Below, piece after piece: positions 26,601-34,884 of a DNA stretch of 64,000 nucleotides. A program made the translations under genes and the position numbers. How positions within the stretch are numbered: the first letter of the stretch is position 1; the number at the start of each line of letters is the position of its first letter. Location: NCBI RefSeq assembly GCF_016616095.2, contig NZ_CP067089.2, positions 4,464,001-4,528,000 on the forward strand. The letters run 5' to 3'. This DNA comes from Breznakiella homolactica (GTDB taxonomy: Bacteria; Spirochaetota; Spirochaetia; Treponematales; Breznakiellaceae). The notes beneath the pieces were generated by a model. That model had not been told where the DNA came from, searched no databases, and saw only the letters and a list, made by a program, of their open reading frames with translations.

Positions 26601-28127
26601 CTAATTTGAAGCCCAGAATATGCTGATGAATGTCTCCATGAAATTATCCTGCAGTTTGTCACTGTTCATAACGAGGGTTCTCATATCCTGTTCCGTATAA
26701 TACGGAACCATGTACGGGTAGGATGATTCGATAATACCCGTGGTCGATTCGTCCGCGGAACTTTCTTCGGTGGGGTATAAAACCAGTACGGTATTTCCCA
26801 TGACCACCGGTTCCGATACCGTATGGAGCGGCGTGCCGAACGCCACAGCCCAGAAACGTTCATTGGAAACCGCGCCGGACAATTCCGCAATCGAGGCGGA
26901 CGACAAGGTTTTGAACAGATCGTTGCTGCCGTAGTTTATCGGGACAGGGCCGAAATTACGGGCTTCCAGGCCTTTTGCCGCGGCGGCGGTCTGGAATGTA
27001 CCCGACTGGGTCAGGGACGCGAGGCTCTGTGCCTGGCCGATAAGCCAGTCCTCAACCCGGCCGCGTTCAAATTCAAGTATATAGGACCTGATTTTGCCAA
27101 GCAGTGTCGCGTCCGCCGTATCCGCCCTCCGGACCGGTTCCTCGCTCCGGAAAAACGCCCAGCCCGAAGGAACCTTAATCACGGCGCTCAGTTCGCCCTT
27201 GGGCAGGTTGATTACCTGTTCCCGGGCCGCCTCATCGGGTATTTCCGAGGAAAGCTCGTAAGCCATTTTGAGTCCCATGTTGCCCCGCTGGTCAGCCAGG
27301 GAATCCTGGGAATGGGTGGACGCGGCATCCTCGAAGGTCATGGTTCCGTTTGTCACCGAATTAAGGACCTGCTTGGCTTCCCGCTCACTGGAGGTGATGG
27401 TTATTTTTGAAAGCTGGGTCACCCTGAAAAGGTCGGGATTCTGTTCCGCGAAGGCGGCGACTTCCGTCTCGGGATACATGGTGAAGGGAAACGCCGCCAT
27501 TTCAAAACGCCGCTCAGGGGATGCCATGGATTTAATAAACCGTGTTTCCCCGGCAGGAACCCGCAGTCCGCTGATATCATTCCAGTACCGTTCCTCGGTT
27601 ATGCTGTCCTGGACACTCTTCCAGAGGCTCATCCGGGATGAATTGTCCATCTGGCGGTACAGGGCAACGGAGAACCGTCCGTTCTCCTGAAATTCGGGGA
27701 GTTCCGCCACCCGCCGGTCAACCAGGGTTTCCGGCGCGGTGTACCCCGCATCCTTCATCGTTTTAAGCACCGCGGTATGAACCACGGTTGCCTCAAATGC
27801 GGTCCGCCATATCTGGTAGGAGGCAAACTGGTAATTCTGCTCGGTAACGGAATTCTGATAGTACCGGGCGATATATTCCTGCTGATTGGCAAAATAGTTC
27901 TTAGGAACATAGTTAATGGGAACACCGTCATAGGATCCAAAGGTCAGCGAACCGGATTTGCCCATTTCCGGTGCTATAGCCGGAAGAAATACAAAAGCAA
28001 TGACAACGATGACAAGGATCAGGATAGTCCCGATAAAGACCAGCGGGTTCGCCTTGAAGCGGCGGATAAATTCGGACTGTCCTGGATTTTCTTGGTCGCT
28101 TTTCGTTTTTTTTCCCTTGGAAACCAT
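26601..28127 (-). CDS. SurA/PpiD-like membrane-anchored peptidyl-prolyl isomerase
   Basis: A protein of 508 residues with a cytoplasmic basic N-terminus, one transmembrane helix (residues 31-51, VFIGTILILVIVVIAFVFLP) and a large periplasmic part. The SurA_N-like chaperone region is followed near residues 230-330 by a parvulin domain (LSKITITSSEREAKQVLN, MTFEDAASTHSQDSLADQRGNMG). A second helical domain ends in SIFWASN. Its likely role is folding of exported proteins, as for PpiD. Element C copy 3 lies about 100 bp upstream. Confidence 0.85.
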   Translation of the reverse strand: MVSKGKKTKSDQENPGQSEFIRRFKANPLVFIGTILILVIVVIAFVFLPAIAPEMGKSGSLTFGSYDGVPINYVPKNYFANQQEYIARYYQNSVTEQNYQFASYQIWRTAFEATVVHTAVLKTMKDAGYTAPETLVDRRVAELPEFQENGRFSVALYRQMDNSSRMSLWKSVQDSITEERYWNDISGLRVPAGETRFIKSMASPERRFEMAAFPFTMYPETEVAAFAEQNPDLFRVTQLSKITITSSEREAKQVLNSVTNGTMTFEDAASTHSQDSLADQRGNMGLKMAYELSSEIPDEAAREQVINLPKGELSAVIKVPSGWAFFRSEEPVRRADTADATLLGKIRSYILEFERGRVEDWLIGQAQSLASLTQSGTFQTAAAAKGLEARNFGPVPINYGSNDLFKTLSSASIAELSGAVSNERFWAVAFGTPLHTVSEPVVMGNTVLVLYPTEESSADESTTGIIESSYPYMVPYYTEQDMRTLVMNSDKLQDNFMETFISIFWASN

Positions 28128-28230
28128 AGAGTTTTATACCTCTCAACTATGTATTGACTGTAAATTCGGTATCCGTACGGCATGGTACGGCGGTATTACA
28201 GGATACCATTTCGTAAAAAAGGCGTCAATG

Positions 28231-28560
28231 ATGCGGGGGAGCACCGGGTCTGACAAGCCGGAAAGCACCCGAGGAGAACGGTGCCGCGGGTCCTGGCACG
28301 GAAAATGGCGTATGGCTCCTCGTCGGCCTAAAGGCCTCGAAAGTCGCTCATACGCCATTTTCCATGCCACCCGGTTTACCATTATGACCGGGTGCTTTCC
28401 GGCTTAACCGGCCCGGTGCTGCCCTGCCGCGCGGGCTGCTCCCCCTCGCTCCAGCCTTGCCGCATTATATGTGGATTTTTGCGCTGCAAAACTCCTAAAA
28501 GACTTGGCGCCAAAGGCGGCAAGTCTTACGCTGCCCCCACTTCGGGTTCCGGCGGCGGCA
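28231..28560 (-). repeat. Composite intergenic element C, copy 3, carrying a nested B palindrome
   Basis: Read on the minus strand, it starts GGAACCCGAAGTGGGGGCAG, continues with the GACTTGCCGCC/GGCGCCAAGTC hairpin, AGGAGTTTTGC and CGGCAAGGCTGGAGCGAGGG. It ends in GACCCGGTGCTCCCCCGCAT. The palindrome arms GGGTGCTTTCCGGCTT (28390-28405) and its complement (28255-28270) are near perfect. Unlike copies 1 and 2, its centre holds a whole B unit (28294-28369). Confidence 0.87.
28294..28369 (+). repeat. B palindrome nested in element C copy 3 (locus 3)
   Basis: Locus-specific 21-bp arms (28294-28314 and 28349-28369, one mismatch) enclose core B (28315-28348: GCTCCTCGTCGGCCT, then AGGCCTCGAAAGTCGCT). 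The arms share nothing with those at loci 1 and 2, while the core is almost identical. Confidence 0.88.
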
Positions 28561-28636
28561 CTGCCGGAGTCGCCTGATCCCGGCCTCCGCATCACCCCGA
28601 ACCGTCCTCCCATACCCGGCACCCCGCCAAAGCAGT

Positions 28637-28747
28637 GCATCCGTAGTAACAGAGAATTGGCACAGAAGCATGGTGTGCTGCCGGTAACGACGGGCCCCCG
28701 TATCCGGTATCTCCATGCTTCTGTGCCGTGCCCGATACTACGGATGC
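28637..28747 (+). repeat. Palindromic element A, locus 4, overlapping the end of the 5'-nucleotidase gene
   Basis: Outer arms GCATCCGTAGTA (28637-28648) and TACTACGGATGC (28736-28747). The right arm encodes the last residues and stop codon of the minus-strand nucleotidase gene. Conserved A motif GGCACAGAAGCATGG (28659-28673) faces CCATGCTTCTGTGCC (28713-28727). The inside is a short imperfect stem instead of core B. The left flank CCCCGCCAAAGCAG matches that of locus 2. Confidence 0.85.
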
Positions 28748-30831
28748 CCTGCGGCCTCAATAAAGACCAGATTGTTGATACCGGCAAAGTTATCAATACA
28801 GGTTTCAAATACGCGGCCGTGTCCGGTCAGGCGCAGTTCCGCCGGTCCGTTGGGCAGGCTGTTCAGGGTAAACGATCCGCTGCTGTCCGTGGTAACGCTT
28901 CCGGTTTCCTTTCCGTTAAGCGTAACCCGGTACTGTACTCCCGCCACAGGCCGGGCTCCTTCTTTCTGCATATCGTAGCCGGAAAGTTTCATGATGCTGT
29001 CGGAGGACGCTCCGGGGCTTGCCGCCACGGTCCCTTTGAAATCCCAGCTGGAATTTTTGTAGGCGCTTCCCAGGATGGTGCACCGGCCCTGGTTCAGGGG
29101 ATATGCAATGCCGTCTCTGTTTTCGGGCAAAGTCATAAGGTACTGAATATACCGGATCGTGGCCTGGGTGTTGGAAATATCCTCGCCGATTATTTTGTTC
29201 TGGTAATCGGTCAGCAGGAAGTATCCGTCGCCCCCGGACATTTCAAAACTGAGGACCCCAAGCACGATTTTCCTGGGATCATCTTCGGAAAGCCGCGCTC
29301 CGTTGTCGCAGTCGAGATAGATATTTTTTACCCGCCTTCCCGGCACCGTAACCTGCCCGAAGGTGGGACTGGTGTTGATTTCATCCAGCACCTGTGCGGT
29401 TTCGGATATGTCATATTCAAACCGCATTCCCGAAGCGTTGAAAAACCGCCCGTCGGCTCCCTGGACATAGCCTGTCTGGCCGTCCTGTCCGGCTATCTTG
29501 CTCACGCCGTTTTCGATCATTTTGTACAGATCCGATGCCGGCAGGGCAATGTATACAGTACCCTGGTCAAAGGGCAGTACCTTGAAAACACTGCCGATGG
29601 TTATTTCTCCCGCGGGATGGCTGGCCCGGATTCCGCCGCCGCCGTTGTACCCGATAATTACGTATTTTGACGGATCCAGGTATTCGGTTCCCTCAAAGTA
29701 ATTTCTTGTCTGCCAAAGTTTTGCGTCGGTCACAAAACTCGCCATATTGGATTCGCCCTTCCTGGATACGCGTTCCCCGTAGACTTCGCCGCCGTACATA
29801 CCGTTCCGGAATTTCCCGATTACCGTGCCGCTGGCTTCCGCAAGGTAGCTGCTCATCTCATCCACCAGCTCCTTTGTGGAAGGTCTGGGCCTGTAATTCG
29901 CCCGGGCATCCGCGGCGTCAATATAGGATGATGTCAGGGTTTTCGCCCCATTTCTGCTGAAGGATATGGTTACCTTTCCCAGGTATTTAAGGGCCGTTCC
30001 GGTGGATACAATCATCGCGCCTTTTTCGTACATCGCCCCCGATCCCATGAGTTCCTGGTGGGCGTGTCCGTCAATGATAAGGTCGATATCCCCTTCATTC
30101 AGCAGGGACATCACGGCGGATGCCTTGTTTTCGTCATCCGAGGAATTATCCATCCCGCAGTGGGCGACACAGATTACCGCATCCATTTTCCCGTGTTCCG
30201 CCCGGATGGTATCCACCGAACGCTTCGCGGCGGCGGCAACATCCGTAAAGGTCAGGCCCTTGAGGCGCGCGGGGTTTGACTTGGTCAGGGTCTCCGGGGT
30301 GGATATTCCGAAAACAGCTATTTTTTTCCCCGCCACTTCGAAAATTTTATAGGGTGTCAGGAAATTAACGAGATTTTCCGAATCCCGGGACTCACCGGTG
30401 GCGGCTATATTCGCTCCCATGACGGGAAAATCCGCCTGCTGAAGAATTTCGAGGAGCTGGACCTGGCCTTTGCCGAATTCATGATTCCCCAGGGTCATCA
30501 TATCGTACCCCGCGGAATTCATCATGCGGACAATACTCCGTCCCTCGTCCCGGTTTGCGGCCATGGTGCCGTCCAGTATATCCCCCGCGTCCAGCAGCAG
30601 GCTGTTGGGGGTCGCCATTTTTATTCCGCCGATATATTCCATACCGACGCAGGTTTTTTCCGTACCGATAACCGATCCGTGCACATCGTTGGTGTGGTAT
30701 ACGGTTATTTCTTCCGCCGACCCCGACGCAAGAGCCAGGGGTGAACCCGCCAGGAACAGTATGCCCAGCATCAGGATCAGGCTCATTTTGAACAGTGATT
30801 CCCGAGCGGGAATCATCCACTTTCGTTTCAT
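28738..30831 (-). CDS. 5'-nucleotidase / 2',3'-cyclic phosphodiesterase family protein (UshA-like)
   Basis: An exported metallophosphoesterase of 697 residues. The signal peptide has a long basic start and ends near PLALASGSA. The metal-binding motifs are YHTNDVHG, DAGDILDG, LGNHEFGKG, and IDGHAHQE. The C-terminal 5'-nucleotidase domain (about residues 350-560) recognises the nucleotide. A last domain of about 100 residues (VQYRVTLNGKETGSVTTDSS) looks like a beta-sandwich, carboxypeptidase-regulatory or Ig-like. The role is release of phosphate and nucleosides from nucleotides in the periplasm or outside. GGAGG precedes the ATG. The stop codon lies in a palindromic element arm. Confidence 0.9.
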   Translation of the reverse strand: MKRKWMIPARESLFKMSLILMLGILFLAGSPLALASGSAEEITVYHTNDVHGSVIGTEKTCVGMEYIGGIKMATPNSLLLDAGDILDGTMAANRDEGRSIVRMMNSAGYDMMTLGNHEFGKGQVQLLEILQQADFPVMGANIAATGESRDSENLVNFLTPYKIFEVAGKKIAVFGISTPETLTKSNPARLKGLTFTDVAAAAKRSVDTIRAEHGKMDAVICVAHCGMDNSSDDENKASAVMSLLNEGDIDLIIDGHAHQELMGSGAMYEKGAMIVSTGTALKYLGKVTISFSRNGAKTLTSSYIDAADARANYRPRPSTKELVDEMSSYLAEASGTVIGKFRNGMYGGEVYGERVSRKGESNMASFVTDAKLWQTRNYFEGTEYLDPSKYVIIGYNGGGGIRASHPAGEITIGSVFKVLPFDQGTVYIALPASDLYKMIENGVSKIAGQDGQTGYVQGADGRFFNASGMRFEYDISETAQVLDEINTSPTFGQVTVPGRRVKNIYLDCDNGARLSEDDPRKIVLGVLSFEMSGGDGYFLLTDYQNKIIGEDISNTQATIRYIQYLMTLPENRDGIAYPLNQGRCTILGSAYKNSSWDFKGTVAASPGASSDSIMKLSGYDMQKEGARPVAGVQYRVTLNGKETGSVTTDSSGSFTLNSLPNGPAELRLTGHGRVFETCIDNFAGINNLVFIEAAGHP

Positions 30832-30902
30832 AGTGATATCCTCCTGACCGGCTGCTGCTGCCCTGGGACTTGTAACTGCGGCGGCACCCGAATTAAATCA
30901 AG

Positions 30903-30931
30903 ACTGTAGACCCTGAATTTGGGGTTGTCAA
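30903..30931 (-). promoter_or_regulatory. Candidate promoter of the 5'-nucleotidase gene
   Basis: On the minus strand TTGACA (30931-30926), 17 nt, TACAGT (30908-30903). The leader would be about 65 nt and ends with GGAGG before the ATG at 30831. Confidence 0.65.
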
Positions 30932-31064
30932 TCTTTATTTTTGACCTGCTGCTCTGCCGGGGAAGTACTTTCTATAGATTTTAGTGTTTCTGGAGAATGC
31001 CTGATTCTCCGCTGTTCCCGGAAACCTTTTGCCGCGGATTACATCCTGGCAATACACCGTACGC

Positions 31065-31093
31065 TTGACACTTTTCTTTTTTTTTTATAGGAT
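31065..31093 (+). promoter_or_regulatory. Candidate tRNA promoter
   Basis: TTGACA (31065-31070), 17 nt including a long T run, TAGGAT (31088-31093), 13 bp ahead of tRNA-Asp. Confidence 0.6.
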
Positions 31094-31106
31094 TACTCCA
31101 CATTTA

Positions 31107-31180
31107 GGGGGCGTAGCGAAGCTGGTTATCGCGCTGGCCTGTCAAGCCGGAGATCGCGGGTTCAAGTCCCGTCGCTCCCG
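31107..31180 (+). tRNA. tRNA-Asp (anticodon GTC)
   Basis: Acceptor GGGGGCG/CGCTCCC (one G-U), anticodon stem-loop CTGGC-CTGTCAA-GCCGG giving GTC, T-arm CGCGGGTTCAAGTCCCG, discriminator G. CCA is not encoded. Confidence 0.95.
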
Positions 31181-31200
31181 TGGGACCTAGGGTCCGCACA

Positions 31201-31227
31201 GCCCGTCCATACGGACGGGTTTTTTTA
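31201..31227 (+). terminator. Intrinsic terminator between the two tRNA genes
   Basis: CCCGTCC, loop ATAC, GGACGGG and a run of seven T residues directly after tRNA-Asp. The tRNA-Pro downstream would then need read-through or its own start. Confidence 0.85.
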
Positions 31228-31234
31228 TAAAAAT

Positions 31235-31306
31235 CGGGCAGTAGCGCAGGGGTAGCGCGCTTGGTTCGGGACCAAGAGGTCGTGGGTTCAAATCCCACTT
31301 GCCCGA
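31235..31306 (+). tRNA. tRNA-Pro (anticodon CGG)
   Basis: Acceptor CGGGCAG/TTGCCCG (one G-U), D-arm GCGCAGGGGTAGCGC, anticodon stem-loop CTTGG-TTCGGGA-CCAAG giving CGG, T-arm GTGGGTTCAAATCCCAC, discriminator A. Confidence 0.95.
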
Positions 31307-31476
31307 GAAACTTACATATTGAATGAACGCCGGGATTTGAACCGGAGCGCTGTGCCTGAAAAACGCGGCAGCGGTTTTCAGGTTTCGGTGCAGGACGCGC
31401 CGAAAAGCGCGGAGGCGGGCTGGAGGGAGCGGACAGGAAGCCCGTGACCGGAAGCCAAATCCCGCTTGCCGAAATG
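31289..31476 (+). repeat. Imperfect direct repeat of the tRNA-Pro 3' end
   Basis: CAAATCCCACTTGCCCGAGA (31289-31308, the tRNA 3' end) recurs as CAAATCCCGCTTGCCGAAA at 31456-31474, with an inverted fragment GGGATTTGAACC at 31333-31344 between them. A duplicated tRNA 3' end is what integration of a mobile element leaves, but no integrase gene is nearby. The 180 bp between tRNA-Pro and the regulator gene hold nothing else recognised. Confidence 0.4.
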
Positions 31477-31490
31477 TTTTAGCAGGTTTT

Positions 31491-32252
31491 TCAGTCCTTT
31501 GCGATGATTGTCTGTACGCCGTATTCCGCAATCTGAACTATATCTTCTTCCGTCAGGGCATCGGTAATAAAATAGTCGATCGAATCCCAGCCGCAGACAT
31601 TCGCCATGAACATTTTGTCTTTTTTTGATGAATCCGCCAGCAGGCAGACCATGGACGCGCTTTTAATCATCTGCTTTTTCGTTTCAGCCTCAATAATCGT
31701 CGTGGTGGTAATATTTTTGTTCACCGAAAATCCCGGACAGCCCAGAAACAGGATATCCGCGTGGATCTGATCAAACATAAATGAGGTTGCCGTATCCATA
31801 AGGGACATATACGGCCTCCGGAGCATGCCGCCGGCCACAAAAACTTCCACCGACTGGGCGTCCCGCAGTTCATCCAGGACCAGCACGGAATTTGTCGTCA
31901 CGGTAATATTCATTTCGGAAACTAGCCGGGCCAGGTGCACCATGGTGCTACCGGTGTCGATTATGATATTCATACCGGATTTTATAAACCGCATCGCCGC
32001 CCGGCAGATAGCTTCTTTTTCGTCCTGCTTCTCCTTCAGGTTTTCCATGAGCATCCGCACCAGCGGAAGATTCTCCGGGTGCAGCGCTCCGCCCCGGGTC
32101 CGGATCAAGAGGCCCTTCCGTTCCAGTTCGTCCAGATCCGCCCTGACGGTCACCCTGGATACCTGGAACAGCTCGGTAAGCTGGGAAATTTTAACCGACC
32201 GTTCGGTTTTGAGCAGTTCCAGGATTTTAAGTCTGCGTTTTATTGTGTTCAC
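31491..32252 (-). CDS. DeoR-family transcriptional regulator
   Basis: A repressor-type protein of 253 residues. The N-terminal HTH is RRLKILELLKTERSVKISQLT, then VSRVTVRADLDELERKGLL and RTRGGAL. The C-terminal sugar-phosphate-sensing DeoRC domain (ISOCOT-like) shows IIIDTGSTMVHLARL and TTNSVLVLDEL. It is transcribed away from the sugar operon that starts at 32589, so it probably controls that operon and itself, with a phosphosugar as inducer. It is normal in length and motifs. Confidence 0.92.
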   Translation of the reverse strand: MNTIKRRLKILELLKTERSVKISQLTELFQVSRVTVRADLDELERKGLLIRTRGGALHPENLPLVRMLMENLKEKQDEKEAICRAAMRFIKSGMNIIIDTGSTMVHLARLVSEMNITVTTNSVLVLDELRDAQSVEVFVAGGMLRRPYMSLMDTATSFMFDQIHADILFLGCPGFSVNKNITTTTIIEAETKKQMIKSASMVCLLADSSKKDKMFMANVCGWDSIDYFITDALTEEDIVQIAEYGVQTIIAKD

Positions 32253-32407
32253 CGGTAAAGTATGATTGAGTTTGGCAAAAAAAGCAAGATTCGGTATGTT
32301 ACAGTTTATTTCACGGAAAAATATCGGTATAAATTCATTTTATATTCATAACTCTTTATTATGTAAATAATAATAAATTATCTATTTCCACGCGGAATTA
32401 CCGGTTT

Positions 32408-32419
32408 GATAAATTTATC
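32408..32419. promoter_or_regulatory. Candidate operator between the DeoR gene and the sugar operon
   Basis: GATAAATTTATC is a perfect 12-bp palindrome in the 336-bp divergent gap; a related AAATTTATC recurs at 32432-32440. Assignment to the DeoR protein is inference. Confidence 0.4.
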
Positions 32420-32497
32420 AGTAAAAAACCAAATTTATCTCCAATCTCTGGTAGTTTTTTTCTAAAAACGGAAAGATTTGGAAATGTTTGAAAAACA

Positions 32498-32526
32498 TTG
32501 ACAAGTGGAAATTCTGGGCTTATTGT
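32498..32526 (+). promoter_or_regulatory. Promoter of the sugar/phosphosugar operon
   Basis: TTGACA (32498-32503), 17 nt, TATTGT (32521-32526), about 55 nt before the strong GGAGGAG of the first gene. Confidence 0.7.
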
Positions 32527-32588
32527 AATGTATGCTGCTGCGGCCTGGGACTCGGCGGTATGCAGAAAGAGCTTTTAAGGAGGAGAGA

Positions 32589-33917
32589 ATGAAAAGATTG
32601 CTGTTATGTATGGTAGTTTTACTTCTTGCAGCCGGACTCTTTGCGGGAGGGCAGCCGGACGGCGGTTCGTCCGGTTCCGGCCAGAAGCCGGTTACCATAC
32701 GGGTGATAAAAATCGATGACCCTCTGGAAGCAATGGCATTCAGGGACATAGTCAACGAATTCCACCAGATTGAGAACGGAAAATACGCTCATGTCAATGT
32801 CGAATTCGATATCAAACCTTTTGCGGAGCTTTTTCCCTCAATTACCAAGGCTGTGGCAACCAAGGCAGATATTGATATAGCCATGGTTGACGGCCCCAAT
32901 GTCCGCCATTTTGCCTTCAACAACGTGATCCGGGACCTGACGGAGTATTTTTCCCCTGAAGAACTCAAGACCTGGGCGCCCCAGTCTGTGGAAGAAGGTT
33001 CTTACGCGGGACGGTTCTACGGACCGCCCCTGGCGCAGTCGGCCCAGCTCCTTTGGTACAACGTGGATATGATGAATGAAGCGGGTATCGATGTTTCCAA
33101 CACCGCCGGCTGGAAGCTCGGCCCCAACGGGGAAGCCCTCAGGAATTTCCAGAAACTGACCGTTGACCGGAACGGTGACGGAACCCCTGAAGTGTTCGCG
33201 CTCAATACCGACGGTCCCTGGGATTATTTTTACGGTCTTACCAACCGGTCCGCGGGCAGAAAAGGATCAAACACCTATAAAGCCGTGGCCGACGACGGGA
33301 TAACCTTTGTCGGGTACTTTGATACCCCCGAAGCGATCGCGGCCTTCCAGTTTCAGCAGGACCTCGTTTACAAATACAAGGTCAAATCCGCCCAGACCAT
33401 CACGAACCAGATGTTTACCGGACTTTCGGCAACCCATTTTTACCAGGATATGATCATCGGGACCCAGAAGGATATGTTCCCGGACTTCAAGATGGGCGCC
33501 ATCGAGCCGACCTACTGGGAAACCCCGATCTGCCATACCGGTTCCTGGCACTACGGAATTCTGACAACGTCGCCGCATTTTGAGGAAGCCCTGGCGTTCG
33601 TAAAATTCGCCGCCAGCGATGCCGGCGCCAAATATATCTGGAAATACAAGAACCAGTTCCCCGCCAACGTCAACCTGTACAACAGCATTGACGAATTCGT
33701 GGATCCCGCGAGTCCCCGGCACCTGATGGTCGAGTATTTCCAGAAGGCCGGCGTTATGCGGATCGCCACCCCGGCGTACACCGAGTACAACACCCTGTTT
33801 ACCGAATTCTGGCAGAGCCTTATGGCGGGAGAACGGGATGTGCCGGCTCTTACCCGGAAATACGCTGCGGAAATGCAGAAAGCCGCGCAGCCGTACAAGG
33901 GCTGGAACAGCAGATAG
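32589..33917 (+). CDS. ABC sugar transporter, periplasmic substrate-binding protein
   Basis: A family 1 extracellular solute-binding protein of 442 residues. The signal peptide MKRLLLCMVVLLLAAGLFAGG has no lipobox Cys, so the mature protein is probably free or held by an uncleaved anchor. A low-complexity linker (QPDGGSSGSGQ) follows, then the binding fold (DIDIAMVDGPNVRHFAFNNV; LLWYNVDMMNEAGIDV). It delivers an unknown sugar to the two permeases that follow. ATG 32589 sits 7 nt after GGAGGAG. No importer ATPase is encoded with it. Confidence 0.92.
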   Translation: MKRLLLCMVVLLLAAGLFAGGQPDGGSSGSGQKPVTIRVIKIDDPLEAMAFRDIVNEFHQIENGKYAHVNVEFDIKPFAELFPSITKAVATKADIDIAMVDGPNVRHFAFNNVIRDLTEYFSPEELKTWAPQSVEEGSYAGRFYGPPLAQSAQLLWYNVDMMNEAGIDVSNTAGWKLGPNGEALRNFQKLTVDRNGDGTPEVFALNTDGPWDYFYGLTNRSAGRKGSNTYKAVADDGITFVGYFDTPEAIAAFQFQQDLVYKYKVKSAQTITNQMFTGLSATHFYQDMIIGTQKDMFPDFKMGAIEPTYWETPICHTGSWHYGILTTSPHFEEALAFVKFAASDAGAKYIWKYKNQFPANVNLYNSIDEFVDPASPRHLMVEYFQKAGVMRIATPAYTEYNTLFTEFWQSLMAGERDVPALTRKYAAEMQKAAQPYKGWNSR

Positions 33918-33989
33918 TAGTTTCGTTTTAGCTTTAATCGTACCTAAGGGGACGGGGCGGAAACCCGTCCCCGATTTGAAGGAGATTCT

Positions 33990-34874
33990 ATGGGCGTCCT
34001 TCGGCTTAAAAAACACAGGAAAGTACAGTATCTTTTCCTGCTCTTTGTAATCCCCGCAATGGCTAACTTTATTATATTCCGGTATCTCCCGATAGCATGG
34101 GCTATCCGCACGAGTTTTTGGGACTACAGCCTTCTCGCCGGATTCCGGCGTTTCCTTGGATTTGAAAACTATATCAATTTATTCAAAGATTCGGCGTTTT
34201 ATCACAGTCTTTGGATAACCTTAAAATATTTTATTTATTACGTGCCGGCCATCGTAATCCTGGCCCTCGGTCTGGCTTCCTTCGTAAGCCAGCCAAAACC
34301 GGGAGTCAATTTCCTCAGGGCCGTGATTTTTATTCCCGTGGTGACATCCTTTGTGGTTGTCTCCATCGTCTGGGGGATGCTGCTCAACAAGGATGTGGGG
34401 ATGGTCAATTCCATTCTCCAGATTTTCGGTATCGAACGGGTGGCGTTTCTCCTGAATTCCAAAACCGCCCTCCCGACAATCGCCATGATCTCCGTCTGGA
34501 AGAATGTCGGATACAGCATGATCATTATCGTCGCGGGGCTTAAGGGTATCGACGGCTCATTTTATGAATCGGCCCACCTCGACGGAGCATCGAAAATTCA
34601 GATTTACTGGAAAATAACCATACCCATGATTTCCCGGCAGCTTATGTTTGTTACTATCTGGGCGACCCTCCAGGCGTTTCAGTCGTTTATTCCCGTCCAG
34701 ACCCTTACCATGGGCGGCCCGAACCGATCGACCAACGTTATCGTATACCATCTGTACAGCATCGGGTTTAACTTCGGCCGCATGGGATACGCCACGGCCA
34801 TGTCGATTGTCCTGCTCCTTATTCTGCTGGTCATCAGTGTCGGTCAGATGCGTCTGTTCAAACGGGATTATTAG
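33990..34874 (+). CDS. ABC sugar transporter permease (MalF/UgpA type)
   Basis: A protein of 294 residues with six predicted transmembrane helices. The EAA loop that contacts the ATPase reads ESAHLDGASKIQIYWKITIPMI. GGAG precedes the ATG. It forms the pore with the next gene product. It is 72 bp downstream of the binding-protein gene. Confidence 0.93.
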   Translation: MGVLRLKKHRKVQYLFLLFVIPAMANFIIFRYLPIAWAIRTSFWDYSLLAGFRRFLGFENYINLFKDSAFYHSLWITLKYFIYYVPAIVILALGLASFVSQPKPGVNFLRAVIFIPVVTSFVVVSIVWGMLLNKDVGMVNSILQIFGIERVAFLLNSKTALPTIAMISVWKNVGYSMIIIVAGLKGIDGSFYESAHLDGASKIQIYWKITIPMISRQLMFVTIWATLQAFQSFIPVQTLTMGGPNRSTNVIVYHLYSIGFNFGRMGYATAMSIVLLLILLVISVGQMRLFKRDY

Positions 34875-34884
34875 GAGGACCGCA

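Noticed and set aside
28471-29670. A 399-codon plus-strand frame covering element C, element A and the end of the nucleotidase gene
   Set aside because: It crosses several non-coding repeats and lies opposite a gene with clear motifs.
31310-31490. A further tRNA on the minus strand (GGTTCAAATCCCGGC)
   Set aside because: Only a T-arm-like fragment is present; no acceptor or anticodon stem can be formed.
34648-34884. N-terminal extension of the second sugar permease
   Set aside because: It lies inside the first permease gene in another frame, while ATG 34885 has AGGAGG at good spacing.
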